64,000 nt of DNA from Colius striatus (taxonomy: Eukaryota > Chordata > Aves > Coliiformes > Coliidae). The DNA lies in NCBI RefSeq assembly GCF_028858725.1, contig NC_084789.1, positions 40,589,211 through 40,653,210 of the forward strand, given 5' to 3'. Position numbers and translations under genes: made by a program. Of the stretch, positions 33,992-44,049 are shown piece by piece (within the stretch, counting starts at the first letter, position 1; the number at the start of each line of letters is the position of its first letter). The notes beneath the pieces are model-generated. The model searched no databases. It saw nothing but the letters and a program-made list of their open reading frames with translations, and had not been told where the DNA came from.

Positions 33992-34980
33992 TTAGTTTAA
34001 AGACTTCTTTATTAAATTTGTTAGCCTACTCCCAAATAATCCAGTGCCTTTACGGGAGAGATGAATCTCATCCCATCCTATGAAGCTGTAGTCCCCAAGG
34101 AAGGATCCATTGTCAAAGTACCCAAAGCCTTCCTGCCGGCACCAGCCTCTCAGCCAGGAGTTCACTTGGCTGATTTTTCCATTACAAACTCCTCCTTTAT
34201 CACCAGTGAACAGGATAGAGGAGAAAATAACCTGAGCCCCTCTACCTTTTACCTGCTCCCCCAAGGATTTAAAATCCACCTCAACTCCAGAGATGTCATG
34301 CCTCATGACATCATTCATACCTACATGGAACACAAGCAGGGGGTAGTAGTCTGCATCCCTGATGAGCCGTGGCACTCTCTCGGCCACATCCCTGACCTTG
34401 GCCCCAGGCAGGCAGCACACCTCTCTTGACTCCCTACCTGCTCCACAGATGGGTCTCTCAGTGCCCCTTAGGAGCGAGTCACCCACAACAAGCACCCTTC
34501 ACCTCTTCCTGCCATGTCCATTACCTACTGCAGGTGGAGCAGCTGATGGGTTGTTTATTGGGTTTTTCCCCTCTTGGAGCTTGCTCATCAAAGTCCCTTG
34601 TTGCCTGTGCCTCATACTTATTCGTAGTGGGCACTCTGGAAGGAGGGCTTGGAAGATGAGCCTTTGCCTTTCTTTTTTTTGTAACCAGGGTCCATGACTT
34701 ATTGGATTCACTGGAGGCTTGCACCTGATTGTGGAAGTCTCCATCTATCTCCACTTCTTCCCCCACTTCCAATACTACAGTACCTACTCACAGTTTCCTG
34801 CAGCTCTTTCACCAGGCACTGCAGTTCTTGAACTTGAGGGCACCTGTGACACATTTTTGCCTCAGAGGCATAGGTCCCTAAGCAGTCTAAACTCTCCCTG
34901 CATTCCACCTGGACCGAAGCTTCTCTACTAGCTGGCCCAGTCTGGGTGGATGCATTGACCTTCAAATAAGTTTTATCCAC
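33992..34980 (-). pseudogene. CR1 ORF1 (esterase-type)
   Basis: The upstream part (34521-34980, two overlapping frames) has a Cys/His-containing CHRCPQVQELQCL segment and a lysine-rich linker. The downstream part (33992-34495) is an SGNH-hydrolase/esterase domain: VVGDSLLRGTE (block I, nucleophile Ser), HVGMNDV (block III) and DEIHLSRKG (block V, Asp-x-x-His). The esterase domain of CR1 ORF1 is thought to help membrane or RNP association. The domain itself is open; a frame change near 34710 separates it from the N terminus. Confidence 0.88.
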
Positions 34981-35059
34981 CTGAGCCCTGGCTCACCATT
35001 TTGCTAGGTTGAAGCTGGGGCACTTCTCTGACGTCTGCTTCTCTAAAAGGGACGCGGGG

Positions 35060-35621
35060 TGTAGTGGGTCTGGGACGGTAGTGATTTTCCACAGCAGCTC
35101 CTGCAGTGCTGTGCTTACTGTTGATATCAATATTATGACTACCGCTTGCACAACATCGGGGCTGTCCCTCCAGCATTCCTTCCCCCACCTTCACCAATAG
35201 CTGTGAGTGGGCATGATCTTGGGAGGGACTATGGCCAGGACAGCTGACCCAGGCTGACCAAGGAGATATTCCATACCATATGACGTCAGCTCAGGAATAT
35301 AAACTGGGGGAAAGGAGCAGGAAGGGGAGGCGAGATTCATTTCTGGCCTTCCCAAAGCAACCGCTACGCGTACTGAAGCCCTGCTTCTCGGGAGGTGGCC
35401 GGACATCGCTGCTGATGGGAAGTAGAGAGTAACAGCTTATCTGCTTCTGCTTTGCTTCCCGCGCGCGCGGCTTTGCTGCTTATTTACTTATTAAACTGCT
35501 TTTATCTCAACCCACGAGATTCCCATCTTATTTTCTCCCCTTCCCTGGCTTGCTTCTCGGGAGGTGGGGGGTAAAGCGGTGTGGTGGGCACCTGGCATCC
35601 AGCCAGGCTCAAACTACCACA
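35060..35621 (+). repeat. Solo LTR (TGTAGTGGG family) with perfect 5-base TSD
   Basis: The 562-base LTR runs from TGTAGTGGGTCTGGG to AACTACCACA and is flanked by CGGGG at 35055-35059 and 35622-35626. It is inserted at the 5' edge of the long CR1 copy, so it is younger than that copy. Confidence 0.93.
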
Positions 35622-35894
35622 CGGGGTTATTCCCTGCCCGTCCTCCCTACTCACCGTGCCTGCACAAACTGCCACCACACTCCTAATCGCTCACGCTCCC
35701 TGGGAGACGTTTAAATCCCCCGCGGTTGCTGCGGCTCCACCTCCCGGCAAGACCGTCCCCCTCACGAGAGCTGCCTGGTCCTGGCGGCTCTCCTCGCTTG
35801 TCCTCCAATCCCCGTGCTCCAGGAAGCCCCGGATTACCTCAATCGGCCGCAAAGCCGCGAATAAACGAGCCTTGCCTCCGCTTTGTTTACCGCC

Positions 35895-35920
35895 GTGTAA
35901 TGAGTCCTTACTCATTACAC
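35895..35920. other. Perfect 11-bp inverted repeat with 4-base loop
   Basis: GTGTAATGAGT, then CCTT, then ACTCATTACAC. It lies in non-coding DNA between the solo LTR and a RAPGEFL1 exon; function unknown. Confidence 0.75.
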
Positions 35921-36401
35921 AAGGGCTGTTAATGAGCTCATGACCCCTCCAGCTCCAGGGCATCCCCAGAGAATACAATTCCTGGTCCTTCCTGGGGACC
36001 CCCTGACCCACAGGAACCCCCTGCCCTCCCCCCAGGGATCTCCTTTTTCCCCCTCACTTGAGCTCCACAGTCTCCACAAGCTGGTGCAGCTTCATGATCT
36101 CATCTTCCAGGTCGTGGTGGAGGGATGTGTCCATGATGAACAGGTAAAGCTCCTGATGGGGCGAGAGGGGCTCAGGACAGGGGGTGGGGGGGGGGGCTGT
36201 GGGGCCATGAGGAGAGGGCACCCACCTTGATCACCTTACTGGCACTCTCCTCCTCCTGCAGCAGCCCCTTGTAGGTCTCAAGGAAATGCAGCAGCACGGC
36301 CAGCACAGCCTGTTTGCACCGCAGCCTGGCTCCGTCCTCCCAGCGCAGCGTGGGGCTGTCCATGACCAGCACAAAGGTGACATGTCAAAGAGGAGACACA
36401 C

Positions 36402-36840
36402 AGAATCATTTTGGTTGGACAAGCTCTTTAAGCTCATGGAATTCACCCCCTGCCCTCACAGTGCCCACTAACCCATGGCCCTCAGCACCTCAGCTCCACG
36501 GCTTTGCAATAGCTCCAGGGATGGGGACTCTCCCACCTCCCTGGGCAGCCTGGGACAGGGGCTGACAACTCTCTCAGGGAAAAAGTTCTTCCTCAGCTCC
36601 AATCTAAACCTCCCCTGGGGCAACTTGAGGTTGTTTCCTCCTGTCCTGTCACTTGTTACTTGGGAGAAGGGACCAACCTCCACCTCACCACAGCCTGTCA
36701 ACTCCTGTCAGGGAGTTGCAGAGGACTCATGTCTCCCCTCAGCCTCCTCTTCTCCAGGCTGAACATCCCCATTCCCTCAGCTGCTGTGAGGGGCCCAACA
36801 CCGAACACAGCACTCAAGGTGCAGCCTCACCAGTGCCCAG
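36402..36840 (-). mobile_element. CR1 3'-end fragment next to a RAPGEFL1 exon
   Basis: The plus strand begins AGAATCATTTTGGTTGGAC and continues through the CR1 3' UTR and the end of ORF2-like sequence. It starts only about 10 bases from the 5' end of the RAPGEFL1 exon 36226-36392, where a splice acceptor would be expected and is not evident. Confidence 0.85.
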
Positions 36841-37287
36841 GGGGACAATCACAGTGGGAAGGGACCCCAGGCACTCACCAGCACCCACTGCACCCTGGCC
36901 ACTTGTGAGTGTCTTCATGCCCACCCTGGTATCACCCCACCATCATGGCATCCCAATTCCCTCCTTGCTGCTCCCCTGTGCCCCCCCACAGCACTCTGCC
37001 ATCCCCATGCCCCTCTCCTCCTTGCAACCCCATATCCACCCTTGTGCCACCCTCATGCCTACCTGAGGCCCTCCTGCTTGCACTCTCATGTTCACCTTTC
37101 CACCACACTCACACCCTCCCTGTGCCCAACCTTGGACCCTTCCCCATTGCACCCTTGTGCCCACCCTCATGGCACCCCCAACGCCCTCCCCCTGCCCCCC
37201 AAGGATATTGCTGGTGCAGCTGCTGCAGGAAGCGCTGGGTGGGCAGGAAGAGTGAGTGTGTGAGCACGATGTCATCCAGCAGTGACT

Positions 37288-38226
37288 CTGGGGGAGATAG
37301 GGAGGGGGTCAGGCATGGGCACTCTGCCCCAACAACACACCCAGAGGCCCCATGCCCAGAGCAGCGGGTGGCCAAGGGCAGCGACCTTCCTTCCCAGAGT
37401 GACATGGAGAGATGCCTAGCCCCATGCTGAGCCCTCCCCACATCCAGGGCTGACTCGTAGCCCCCCCAGGGTAGCCGGGGCCCAGGAGGATCATGCACAG
37501 GGGCAGAAGGGCTAGAAGGGCAGGACCTGAGCAGTGACACATGGCTCTGGCACACCCAATGGCCCCAGGCAAACCAGGACATGGCTCAGGGCAACAGGGA
37601 AACTGAGGCAGACATTGAGGGCAGGTGCCAGCAGCAACTATTGGGGCAGCCACTGTGCCGGTGCCCATCACTGGGCTCAGAAGGTGTTTTGGCATGGTGC
37701 AGCCCAGTGAGAAGAGGGGCCGACAGTGGCAGCAGTGCCTAGCAGTGCCAGCACACAGCCTCTGCCACGACCTTTGGACCATGCACCACTCCCTCACCCA
37801 GCACTGGAGCAATCCTCAACCCCAGGCTCTGAGCAAGTGCCCAGAGGGCTGTGCCTGGGTGCCCCAGGGATGTTGTGGTGGGACCTCAGTGCCCCCACAG
37901 GGTCCTGTCAAGGCACTCCGACTAGAGCGTTCCCCCAGCAGCCCCAGCCCATCCCACAGCCCCTTGGCCACAGATCCATGCCAAGCCAGGGCTGAGGCTC
38001 CCCGGGCACCACCACACTGGGGTACACTGCCCACAAAGAATGAACTGCTGCTGAAAGCGGGACACAGTGGTCTGGGGCACAGGCTGGGCACACTGGCCCC
38101 CCCTAGCCTGGCCACCAGCACTCCCAGGCTGGTGCCCCACATCCAGTGTCCTGCACTAGTGTCAGGGACAGAGACACCAGCAGCGTGGGGGGTGCAGGTA
38201 CATAGGCCTCAGCACCCCCTGCCCGG
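37288..38226. other. GC-rich intron or upstream DNA, no gene seen
   Basis: Several overlapping frames, the longest 243 codons (37625-38356), have low-complexity composition and no domains. It may contain undetected 5' RAPGEFL1 exons. Confidence 0.45.
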
Positions 38227-38385
38227 TGTAAGAAACAAACCAGTTTTCTCGCGAAAGACTCAGGTCAGACTCTGCAGTGAAGCACTTTTATTATTATTAT
38301 TTGGCTTTTTATTCCCTATCCCAAAAAGGTCCCTCCCTTGTTTCCCCGTTGATTAGGTACTCCAAGACTTACAACTTCCCAAGGC
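38227..38385 (-). repeat. LTR fragment (class I, same family as 40260-41227)
   Basis: It shares the GCGAAAGACTCAGGTCAGAC block, TGCAGTGAAGCACTTTTA, and the TTTTTATTCCCTATCC and CCTCCCTTGTTTCCCC blocks with the LTR at 40260-41227. Similarity ends near 38385; only the R/U5 side is present. Confidence 0.75.
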
Positions 38386-39807
38386 CAGTTGCCATGGAGG
38401 AGGAGTCCCCATCTGCACCCAGGGAAGGGTGCCCACCTGCCCACTCCCTGCTCAGGATCTCATGTGTGCCCAGCTCTCCAGCAGAAATCCTTTATTTCTT
38501 TGTTGACTGTAACTGACATCACCTTTTGTGCCTCCTTTCAGAGGTCAGAGCAGTGTTTTAGAAGCAGGAATCCTTTATGTCTTAAATGTAACTTTCTCTG
38601 CCTCAAGGCTGAAACGTGTCTTTATATCGAGTCCTGGGCCTGACATCACTGTGATGGGGTTTGGGGTTTGTTTATTTGGATTCCTGTCACTGAGGAGCAC
38701 GTGTGGCAGATTGGGAGACGTTTTAGAAAGCAGACAGCTCTCTTTGCTTGGGCTGAGAGTGGCAGGGATGGCATGTGCTTCCCTGGGAGGGCCAGTGTCA
38801 CACTGCACTGCTGGGTGGCTTGGCCACAGGTGGGACAGGAAGAGCAGTTCCTGTGCAGCCACCCACACCCACATGTTATAGGGAGCAGCTGCAGCCCATC
38901 CCCCATCCCAGGGACACAAGCCCACTTCTCTCCCTCCAGCCTCACTCGCTCCACTCCCAGGGGGAAGGAACAACTGGTGTGGGAGCTGCCACCCATATAT
39001 TTCTGTGCACCCTGCCTCCCTCTGGCCTGCAGCCCACCTGCCCACGGCAAACCGTGCTAGGTGACACATACCCCACTCTGCACCCTCCCAGTACACCCAC
39101 ATCACAGAAGGGAAAAAGGAGGACAGGGATGGGGTCTGCCCAGGCTAGGGGATAGCAGCACCTGGGTGGAGGGTAGTTTGGGGGGGCAGGAGGACCTAAA
39201 CTCCCTTCTACTATGCATCCCACTCCAGCCCCTTCCCTGCAGCCCTACCTGGGTTGGGGGTCCCACAGCCATCATCCTCCTCTTCCCCCCTGTTATGCTG
39301 CCCCTTCCCCCACCAGCACCTCTGCCTCAGTGTTGGGGTGGTTTTGGGTGCACGGAGCTGGGTGGGAGCCAGACTGAGTACAGTAGGGCTGGGAGCTGAC
39401 CCTGCTGGGCTGGGGGGCCAGGGCGTGGGTGGGAGGCAGCGGGGAGCCCCATCCCACCACCAGCCCCATGCTCCAGGGACAGCCAGGGCTGGGGTGGGGC
39501 TGAGCCACTGACACGAGGGAGCCCTTCAGGTAGGAGTGAGACATGCTGCTAGGCCTGTCCCTGCGATGCCTGGGCTGGCAGGGAGCAGGGGAGGCAGGAG
39601 CTGACACAGGGGTCCAGAGGCTTCCACCAGCTTCTTCAGGTGTGGGAAAGCCATCCCTGTGGCTTTTGGGGAAGGTGCAGGTGCTGCAGAGGAATGGGGA
39701 AACTGAGGCAGGGCTGGAGGGGGCTGCAGCCTGCAGGGATAGGGGGGGATTGGGATTCGACTCCTCCTACCCCCAGGTGGAGCCCAAGAGGGGGCTGCAT
39801 TCACCCG
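38386..39807. other. Unassigned DNA between two LTR fragments
   Basis: No retroviral motif, exon or known repeat was recognised in this 1.4 kb. Short frames occur on both strands without support. Confidence 0.45.
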
Positions 39808-40239
39808 TGTAAGAAATGTTAATGTTGTTTTTGCAGGATGGAGCCAAGGGGATTAAGACAAAGAATTTCTACCATAACCGTTTCTTTGTATTGCTAATCA
39901 GATATTGTTTGTTGGAAATCCAGGGGACAGCATCATGACCACTGGAGTGGGACAAAGTAGTATTCGGTTAAACTATGGATAAATGTAACTGACAGGGAGG
40001 CTCCACAAACTATACAAGCTTGTTTTGTTTCTTACATTGGTCCATGCACAGAGTTTCCTGGTCGATATGATCATGCGTACTATTCCTATCCTTCCCCCTG
40101 TGGTTCACTGGGTCTGCCTTCAAACTTGGTCTCAGGATCCAGTTGGTCTCCTCTGGAGCCCCTGTCGATGATCCACAAGAGCGTTAAAATCAACGGGATG
40201 CGTCTTCCTGACAGAGGTCCCCCAGGAAGACGACTTGGG
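39808..40239 (+). other. Mosaic of LTR start, env-like and leader sequence
   Basis: 39808 to about 39925 reads TGTAAGAAATGTTAATGTTG..., the start of the same LTR family but in plus orientation. Near 39966-40010 is a stretch almost identical to the env sequence at 43395-43420 (reverse orientation there). From about 40110 to 40239 the sequence is the minus-strand untranslated leader that follows the PBS. The pieces are juxtaposed by rearrangement. Confidence 0.5.
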
Positions 40240-40257
40240 ATCCTGGACGAGCCCCCA
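40240..40257 (-). other. Primer-binding site, tRNA-Pro type
   Basis: The minus strand reads TGGGGGCTCGTCCAGGAT, one base different from the classic gammaretroviral tRNA-Pro site, two bases after the LTR end at 40260. Confidence 0.85.
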
Positions 40258-40259
40258 TC

Positions 40260-41227
40260 TGTAATAAACAAGTTTTCTCTCGAAAGACTCAGGTCAGACT
40301 CTGCAGTGAAGCACTTTTAAGCATTCTTGCAAGAGCGGGTGTCCTAGCTAGTAGGCACAGCTGATAGATACAATATTCGGCTTTTTATTCCCTATCCAGC
40401 CTGCAAGGTCCCTCCCTTGTTTCCCCATTAATTAGGTACTACAAGATTTACAACTTCCCCTCAGGGGATGTCTGGTTCTTGTCAGGATCTTATCTTGTCA
40501 CTGTGGAGGAATGGTTAAGGGAGCATGGACATGGATCCCAGGGTATAATGTTAGGCCTGATGGGGCAAGGCAATCTGAGTTCTAGTTATATGAATTTAAT
40601 GCACAATCAAGACCAGAGTCAGAGCCATGGTTAAAGCAGTTGCTGTCACGCAGTCAGCGCAGACAGCAGGCCGCTTTCTGCTCCTTCAAGGTCGGGCTGT
40701 TTTCAGCTAACGAGCTAACAGCTCAAGGTGGAAAACAACTTTGGAGAAAAACAAGATGGGAAAATGTGAGGGAGCTTGCTTATGGCAGAAACCGCAAGTA
40801 GGATGAACATGAGAATGTAATCTATTAGCTGCTGTTGCTGACCTAGCTTTGAAGCTGCTGGATATAAGTTAGAGCCTGCTTTTAATAAAGAGAAGATTTC
40901 TGCTATCACTCACATTGAGTAGGACTGATTTCTTCCCACCCAGCTGAGAATCGGACCCTGGGTTGATCGCCGCATGAAGTAGGCTTGGAGCTGGTTTTTC
41001 AGGCTTCGAGCCTGGTTCTCAGACTTCGAGTCTGTTTTTTTCAGGCCAAGAGCCGAAAACTTCGAGGCATGTCACCCATACCCCTCCAGTCTTATCTAAA
41101 ATTTAAAATTCAAAGCTCATCGGCATCTGATTAGCAGTACAAAGAAACAGATAACTTTAGAAATTCTTTTTCTTAATCCCCTTGGCTCTATCCTGCAAAA
41201 ACAACATTAATATTTCCTATTCCTACA
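40260..41227 (-). repeat. Full LTR of class I element C
   Basis: The 968-base LTR begins TGTAGGAATAGGAAATATTA at 41227 and ends TTTATTACA at 40260 on the minus strand. It is preceded by a polypurine tract (41231-41246) and followed by a tRNA-Pro PBS. Related partial copies are at 38227-38385, 39808 to about 39925 and 63473-64000. Confidence 0.85.
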
Positions 41228-41230
41228 AAT

Positions 41231-41246
41231 TTCCCCCCCTTTTTTT
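41231..41246 (-). other. Polypurine tract
   Basis: A7G7AA on the minus strand directly before the LTR start: the plus-strand primer site of element C. Confidence 0.8.
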
Positions 41247-41421
41247 AAAATACATTTGTTGCTTTTTGCAATGACTCTTCCAGGTTAGACAACATTATTT
41301 CACAGTTATTTTTTAACAATAGTTCTTCTTGATTTTCTTCTTGTTCCTTGAGAAGGAACATTTTCTCATGGTAGGGAGGCAGGTCTAAGGGCATTTGTTT
41401 AGACAATGCAGTTTCTATTAA

Positions 41422-42016
41422 TCACTGTGCAAGCCCCCTAACACAAGGAACTATACAGCATCCAACTGCCATCAATATCCCTGCAACCATTTCTTTCCAT
41501 TTCCCAAACCATGATTCCAACGACCCTGTGATAGAGTTATCTATCCCTGAAGTCTCAGCCAATTCCTCTGCTAATGTAGGAAGTCCTTGTAATGCTCTGG
41601 TTATGGTTCCATCTGGTGCTGTGTTGTTTGGTATAAAAGTACAACATTTGTCCCCTAACATTACACAGACCCCTCCCTTTTCAGCTAATATCATATCTAG
41701 AACTAGTCTGTTCTCCCATGCCATTCTACTAGTGGCATCTAGTTGTTCTGTAATCCCTTTGATTGCATCCCTTGTATGATTTATAAATTGTTGCTGATTA
41801 TAATAAATATAATTTATCCAATCCATATTTTTGTTTATTGTCACCCACCAAAATAAAAAGGATTCAAACCCTGCTGCTATTTGATCTTGTGCTTTATGTT
41901 CGTCAGGCACCCCCCTGGGGACTCCAATTGAATCAATATAGATTCTGTCAAATGACACACCCAGACCTCTTTTTATTCTTTTTCCTGAAACATATGATCC
42001 TTTTTCAAATGCCAGG
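41422..42016 (-). pseudogene. Class I env, transmembrane subunit (element C)
   Basis: Env mediates entry; this is the fusion subunit. Visible are a furin-type site KRIKR, a following hydrophobic-start segment, the ENRLVLDMILAEKGGVC immunosuppressive-type helix, the C-x6-CC motif (CVMLGDKCC) and a C-terminal membrane segment (VAGILMAVGCCIVPCV) before the stop at 41422-41424. The frame is open from the solo LTR boundary to the stop, but the surface-subunit part lies on the other side of that LTR, so the gene is disrupted. C-x6-CC and the CXXC in the other half are gammaretroviral. Confidence 0.85.
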
Positions 42017-42462
42017 TGTCCTGGTTTGAGCCAAGATAGAGTTAATTCCCGTGAGGAACCAGGAAAGGGCACAGCCTGAACAGCTGACCCAGGCTGGCCA
42101 GCAGGTATTCGATACCATCCTAACCGTCATGCCCAGGGTATAGGTGGGGGCTGGCCGGCAGAAGCTCTTCCGGGGGGTGCGGACTCTGGGTCGCCGGTCC
42201 GGAGCGGTCGCTCATGTCGGGTCCCGGGGGGTGAGCAACTGTATCACTCACCAGTTTTCTTTGTAATATCCCCTTGTCTTTGTTATAGTTGTTACTCTTC
42301 AATTTCCCCAGTAAACTGTTCTTATTTCAACTTACGCGGGCTCTTTTACTTTTTTTTCTCCCTCTCCGATCCCCTCCGCATTCCGTAGAGAGGGGGAGGG
42401 GGAGGAGTCGCGGTTTCCTTCCCCTTTGCTCCGGCTGGGCAAAACCACGACATTAATTGACA
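42017..42462 (+). repeat. Solo ERVL LTR inserted in env of element C
   Basis: It is homologous to the LTRs of the nested provirus at 52269-58521 (TGTCCTGGTTT start, GGTATTCGATACCAT block, GGGCAAAACCACGACA end at 42452), here in plus orientation. CCAGG occurs at 42012-42016 and again at 42463-42467, ten bases past the homologous LTR end. Either the LTR has a short 3' extension (CATTAATTGACA) or the duplication is chance. Confidence 0.82.
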
Positions 42463-43419
42463 CCAGGGTAAATGGAATGGCCAAATGAATGAGGGCACAT
42501 GTGCCTTTCCATTTTGGAGGGAGCACAGGCCTCAGGATTCTTCCTCCTCAATACCACCACAGATCTGCCCTGGGGATACTCACAGCCGAAAAAATTTCCG
42601 GCTTTATCCTCAGTCACATTGAATGACTCAGTACACATTTCCAGGTCTCTGAGATACCCGATAGCCCGTTCACCCTGTCGTGAGAGACAAACTGTGTGGT
42701 TACCTGCAACTGCAGAGAAAACAGGAGGTACTTTGATGTCTTTGCTCTGCGGAGCAGGGAATAACAGTGAGAGAGACTTGCAGCTCTCTTTTCCCCATGC
42801 AGTCCTTTCTTGGTATAGGGCAATCATACATCTCATTCCCTGTGGTCCTTTACTCCATCCTAATGGAAAGGGAACCACTTGTGCAGTAGATCTTCCTGAG
42901 GCACATGCATAGCAATTACTATAATTCGGACTTTGCGCTGTATATTTAACCCATTCAATCCAGGCATTTGCATCTCCATATCCTGTTTCCATCTCAAGTG
43001 TTTGTGTTAAGTTCTTTACTTCAGTTATAGTTACAATCTTTGGGTCATTTGGTGAGTCCCATTGTTTTATTTTGGGTACCCTAGTGGGAGTTGTTATCCT
43101 TTGGCTTTGTCCTTTCTTTGATTTCCACACAATTCTGAACCTGCCAATGGGATCTGTTCCACTTATATCTGCTCCAAGTCCATAGGTTCTATTTACTAGG
43201 CAATCAGCTTCTTTGACAGTAAGCATTATGGGATTACATTCTAAATTGTTACAGTCAATCCCTCTCTGCTTGCTTGCTATTCTCTGGGCACAAATACTTA
43301 TCACGGTTACTAAGTTGTCTTTGACTATTCAAATTCCCACAGTCCAATACCTGACAGGCATCAAACTGTATAGTTTGTGGAGACTTCCCCTCGGTTACAT
43401 TTATCCATAGTTTAACCAG
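42463..43419 (-). pseudogene. Class I env, surface subunit (element C), N-terminally cut
   Basis: The surface subunit binds the receptor. Frame 42453-43304 is open for 283 codons with many cysteines and N-glycosylation sites (NRT, NLT, NYS, NHT, NVT) and a CYACASGR segment of the CXXC type that links SU to TM in gammaretroviruses. Its last bases run into the solo LTR. Upstream sequence continues in another frame (VKLWINVTEGKSPQT, DACQVLDC) to 43419, where the ERVL LTR cuts it off; the signal peptide is missing. Confidence 0.82.
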
Positions 43420-43959
43420 TGTAGTGGGTCTGGGATAGTAGTGATTTTCCACAGCAGCTCTTGCTGTTGATATCAATATTATGACTAGTGCTTGCACAGC
43501 ATCAGGGCTGTCCCTCCAGCATTCCTTCCCCCACCTTCACCAATAGCTGTGGGTGGGCATGATCTTGGGAGGGACCATGGCAAGGACAGCTGACCCAGGC
43601 TGACCAAGGAGATATTCCATACCATATGACGTCAGCTCAGTAATATAAACTGGGGCAGAGGAGCAGGAAGGGGAGGCAAGATTCATTTCTGGCCTTCCAA
43701 AAGTAACCGCTACGCGTACCGCAGCCCTGCTTCTCGGGAGGTGGCCGGACATCGCTGCTGATGGGAAGTAGAGAGTAACAGCTTTATCTGCTTTTGCTTC
43801 GCTTCCCGTGCGCGGCTTTGCTGCTTCTTTATTAAACTGCTTTTATCTCAACCCACAAGACTCCCATCTTATTTTCTCCCCTTCCCTGGCTTGCTGAGGA
43901 GGTGGGGGACAGAGCAGTGTAGTGGGCACCTGGCATCCAGCCAGGCTCAAACTACCACA
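43420..43959 (+). repeat. 5' LTR of the truncated ERVL-type provirus
   Basis: The 540-base LTR runs from TGTAGTGGGTCTGGG to ACTACCACA, followed by seven bases and the PBS. It is the only copy of this LTR family in the window still attached to genes. Confidence 0.92.
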
Positions 43960-43966
43960 GCCCTTT

Positions 43967-43984
43967 TGGCGCCCAACGTGGGGC
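43967..43984 (+). other. Primer-binding site, tRNA-Lys(1,2) type
   Basis: TGGCGCCCAACGTGGGGC is a full 18-base match to the tRNA-Lys(1,2) site. The nested ERVL provirus has the same site. Confidence 0.88.
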
Positions 43985-44049
43985 GAGATAATAGCAGTTT
44001 TACATTAACTGCATTGTAATTACAGTAAGCCAATGAGTGCAAAGTTCCT

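Larger units (their letters stand above)
31937..35059 (-). mobile_element. Long CR1 copy with ORF1, endonuclease, internal deletion, RT and 3' tail
   Basis: The near full-length span reads right to left: ORF1, endonuclease, RT C-terminal half, 3' UTR and tail (TCATAGAATCATAGAATGG on plus at about 31937). The endonuclease runs straight into the middle of RT near 32918, where about the first half of RT is missing. ORF2 is also broken by a frame change near 33470. It lies in a RAPGEFL1 intron in the gene's sense orientation. Its 5' end abuts the solo LTR at 35060. Confidence 0.92.
28903..37287 (-). pseudogene. RAPGEFL1: RAPGEFL1, Rap GEF-like protein, damaged copy
   Basis: RAPGEFL1 has a REM and a RasGEF-like domain. 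Exons, 5' to 3': about 37205-37287 (REM: LLDDIVLTHSLFLP), 36226 to about 36392 (LLHFLETYKGLLQEEE), 36058-36152 (LHQLVETVELK), about 31700-31820 (KQVKPLFRHF, RIDSCLQTRV), about 31250-31400 (MYMPNHSYVTIRS, ITEKLQYLEEQ), 31048-31145 ([16 protein letters not shown]), 30839-30966 (VEPEEIANHLTVFHWELF), about 30590-30758 (EFVDYVFHGERG), 30416-30506 (KQNQDMLSFYA), 30267-30317 (GKFKNLFQKFENL), 29952-30043 (DPCRNRKTYWEV), 29790-29854 (NFLHEGSKTL), 29510-29564 (AEKVRTVWKY) and 28903-29027 (VIDNQNLLFELSYKLE, stop at 28903-28905). Frame breaks lie near 31762, 31345, 30688 and in a C8 run near 29990; the acceptor before 29854 reads CAT instead of CAG and a donor near 30590 is altered. The 5' exons were not found. 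Confidence 0.85.

Noticed and set aside
37625-38356. 243-codon plus-strand open frame
   Set aside because: GC-rich low-complexity sequence in RAPGEFL1 upstream DNA, crosses into an LTR fragment, no domain or homologous motif.
35060-43959. ERVL provirus bounded by LTRs at 35060 and 43420
   Set aside because: The 35060 LTR has its own perfect 5-base duplication and the interval is RAPGEFL1 plus unrelated elements.
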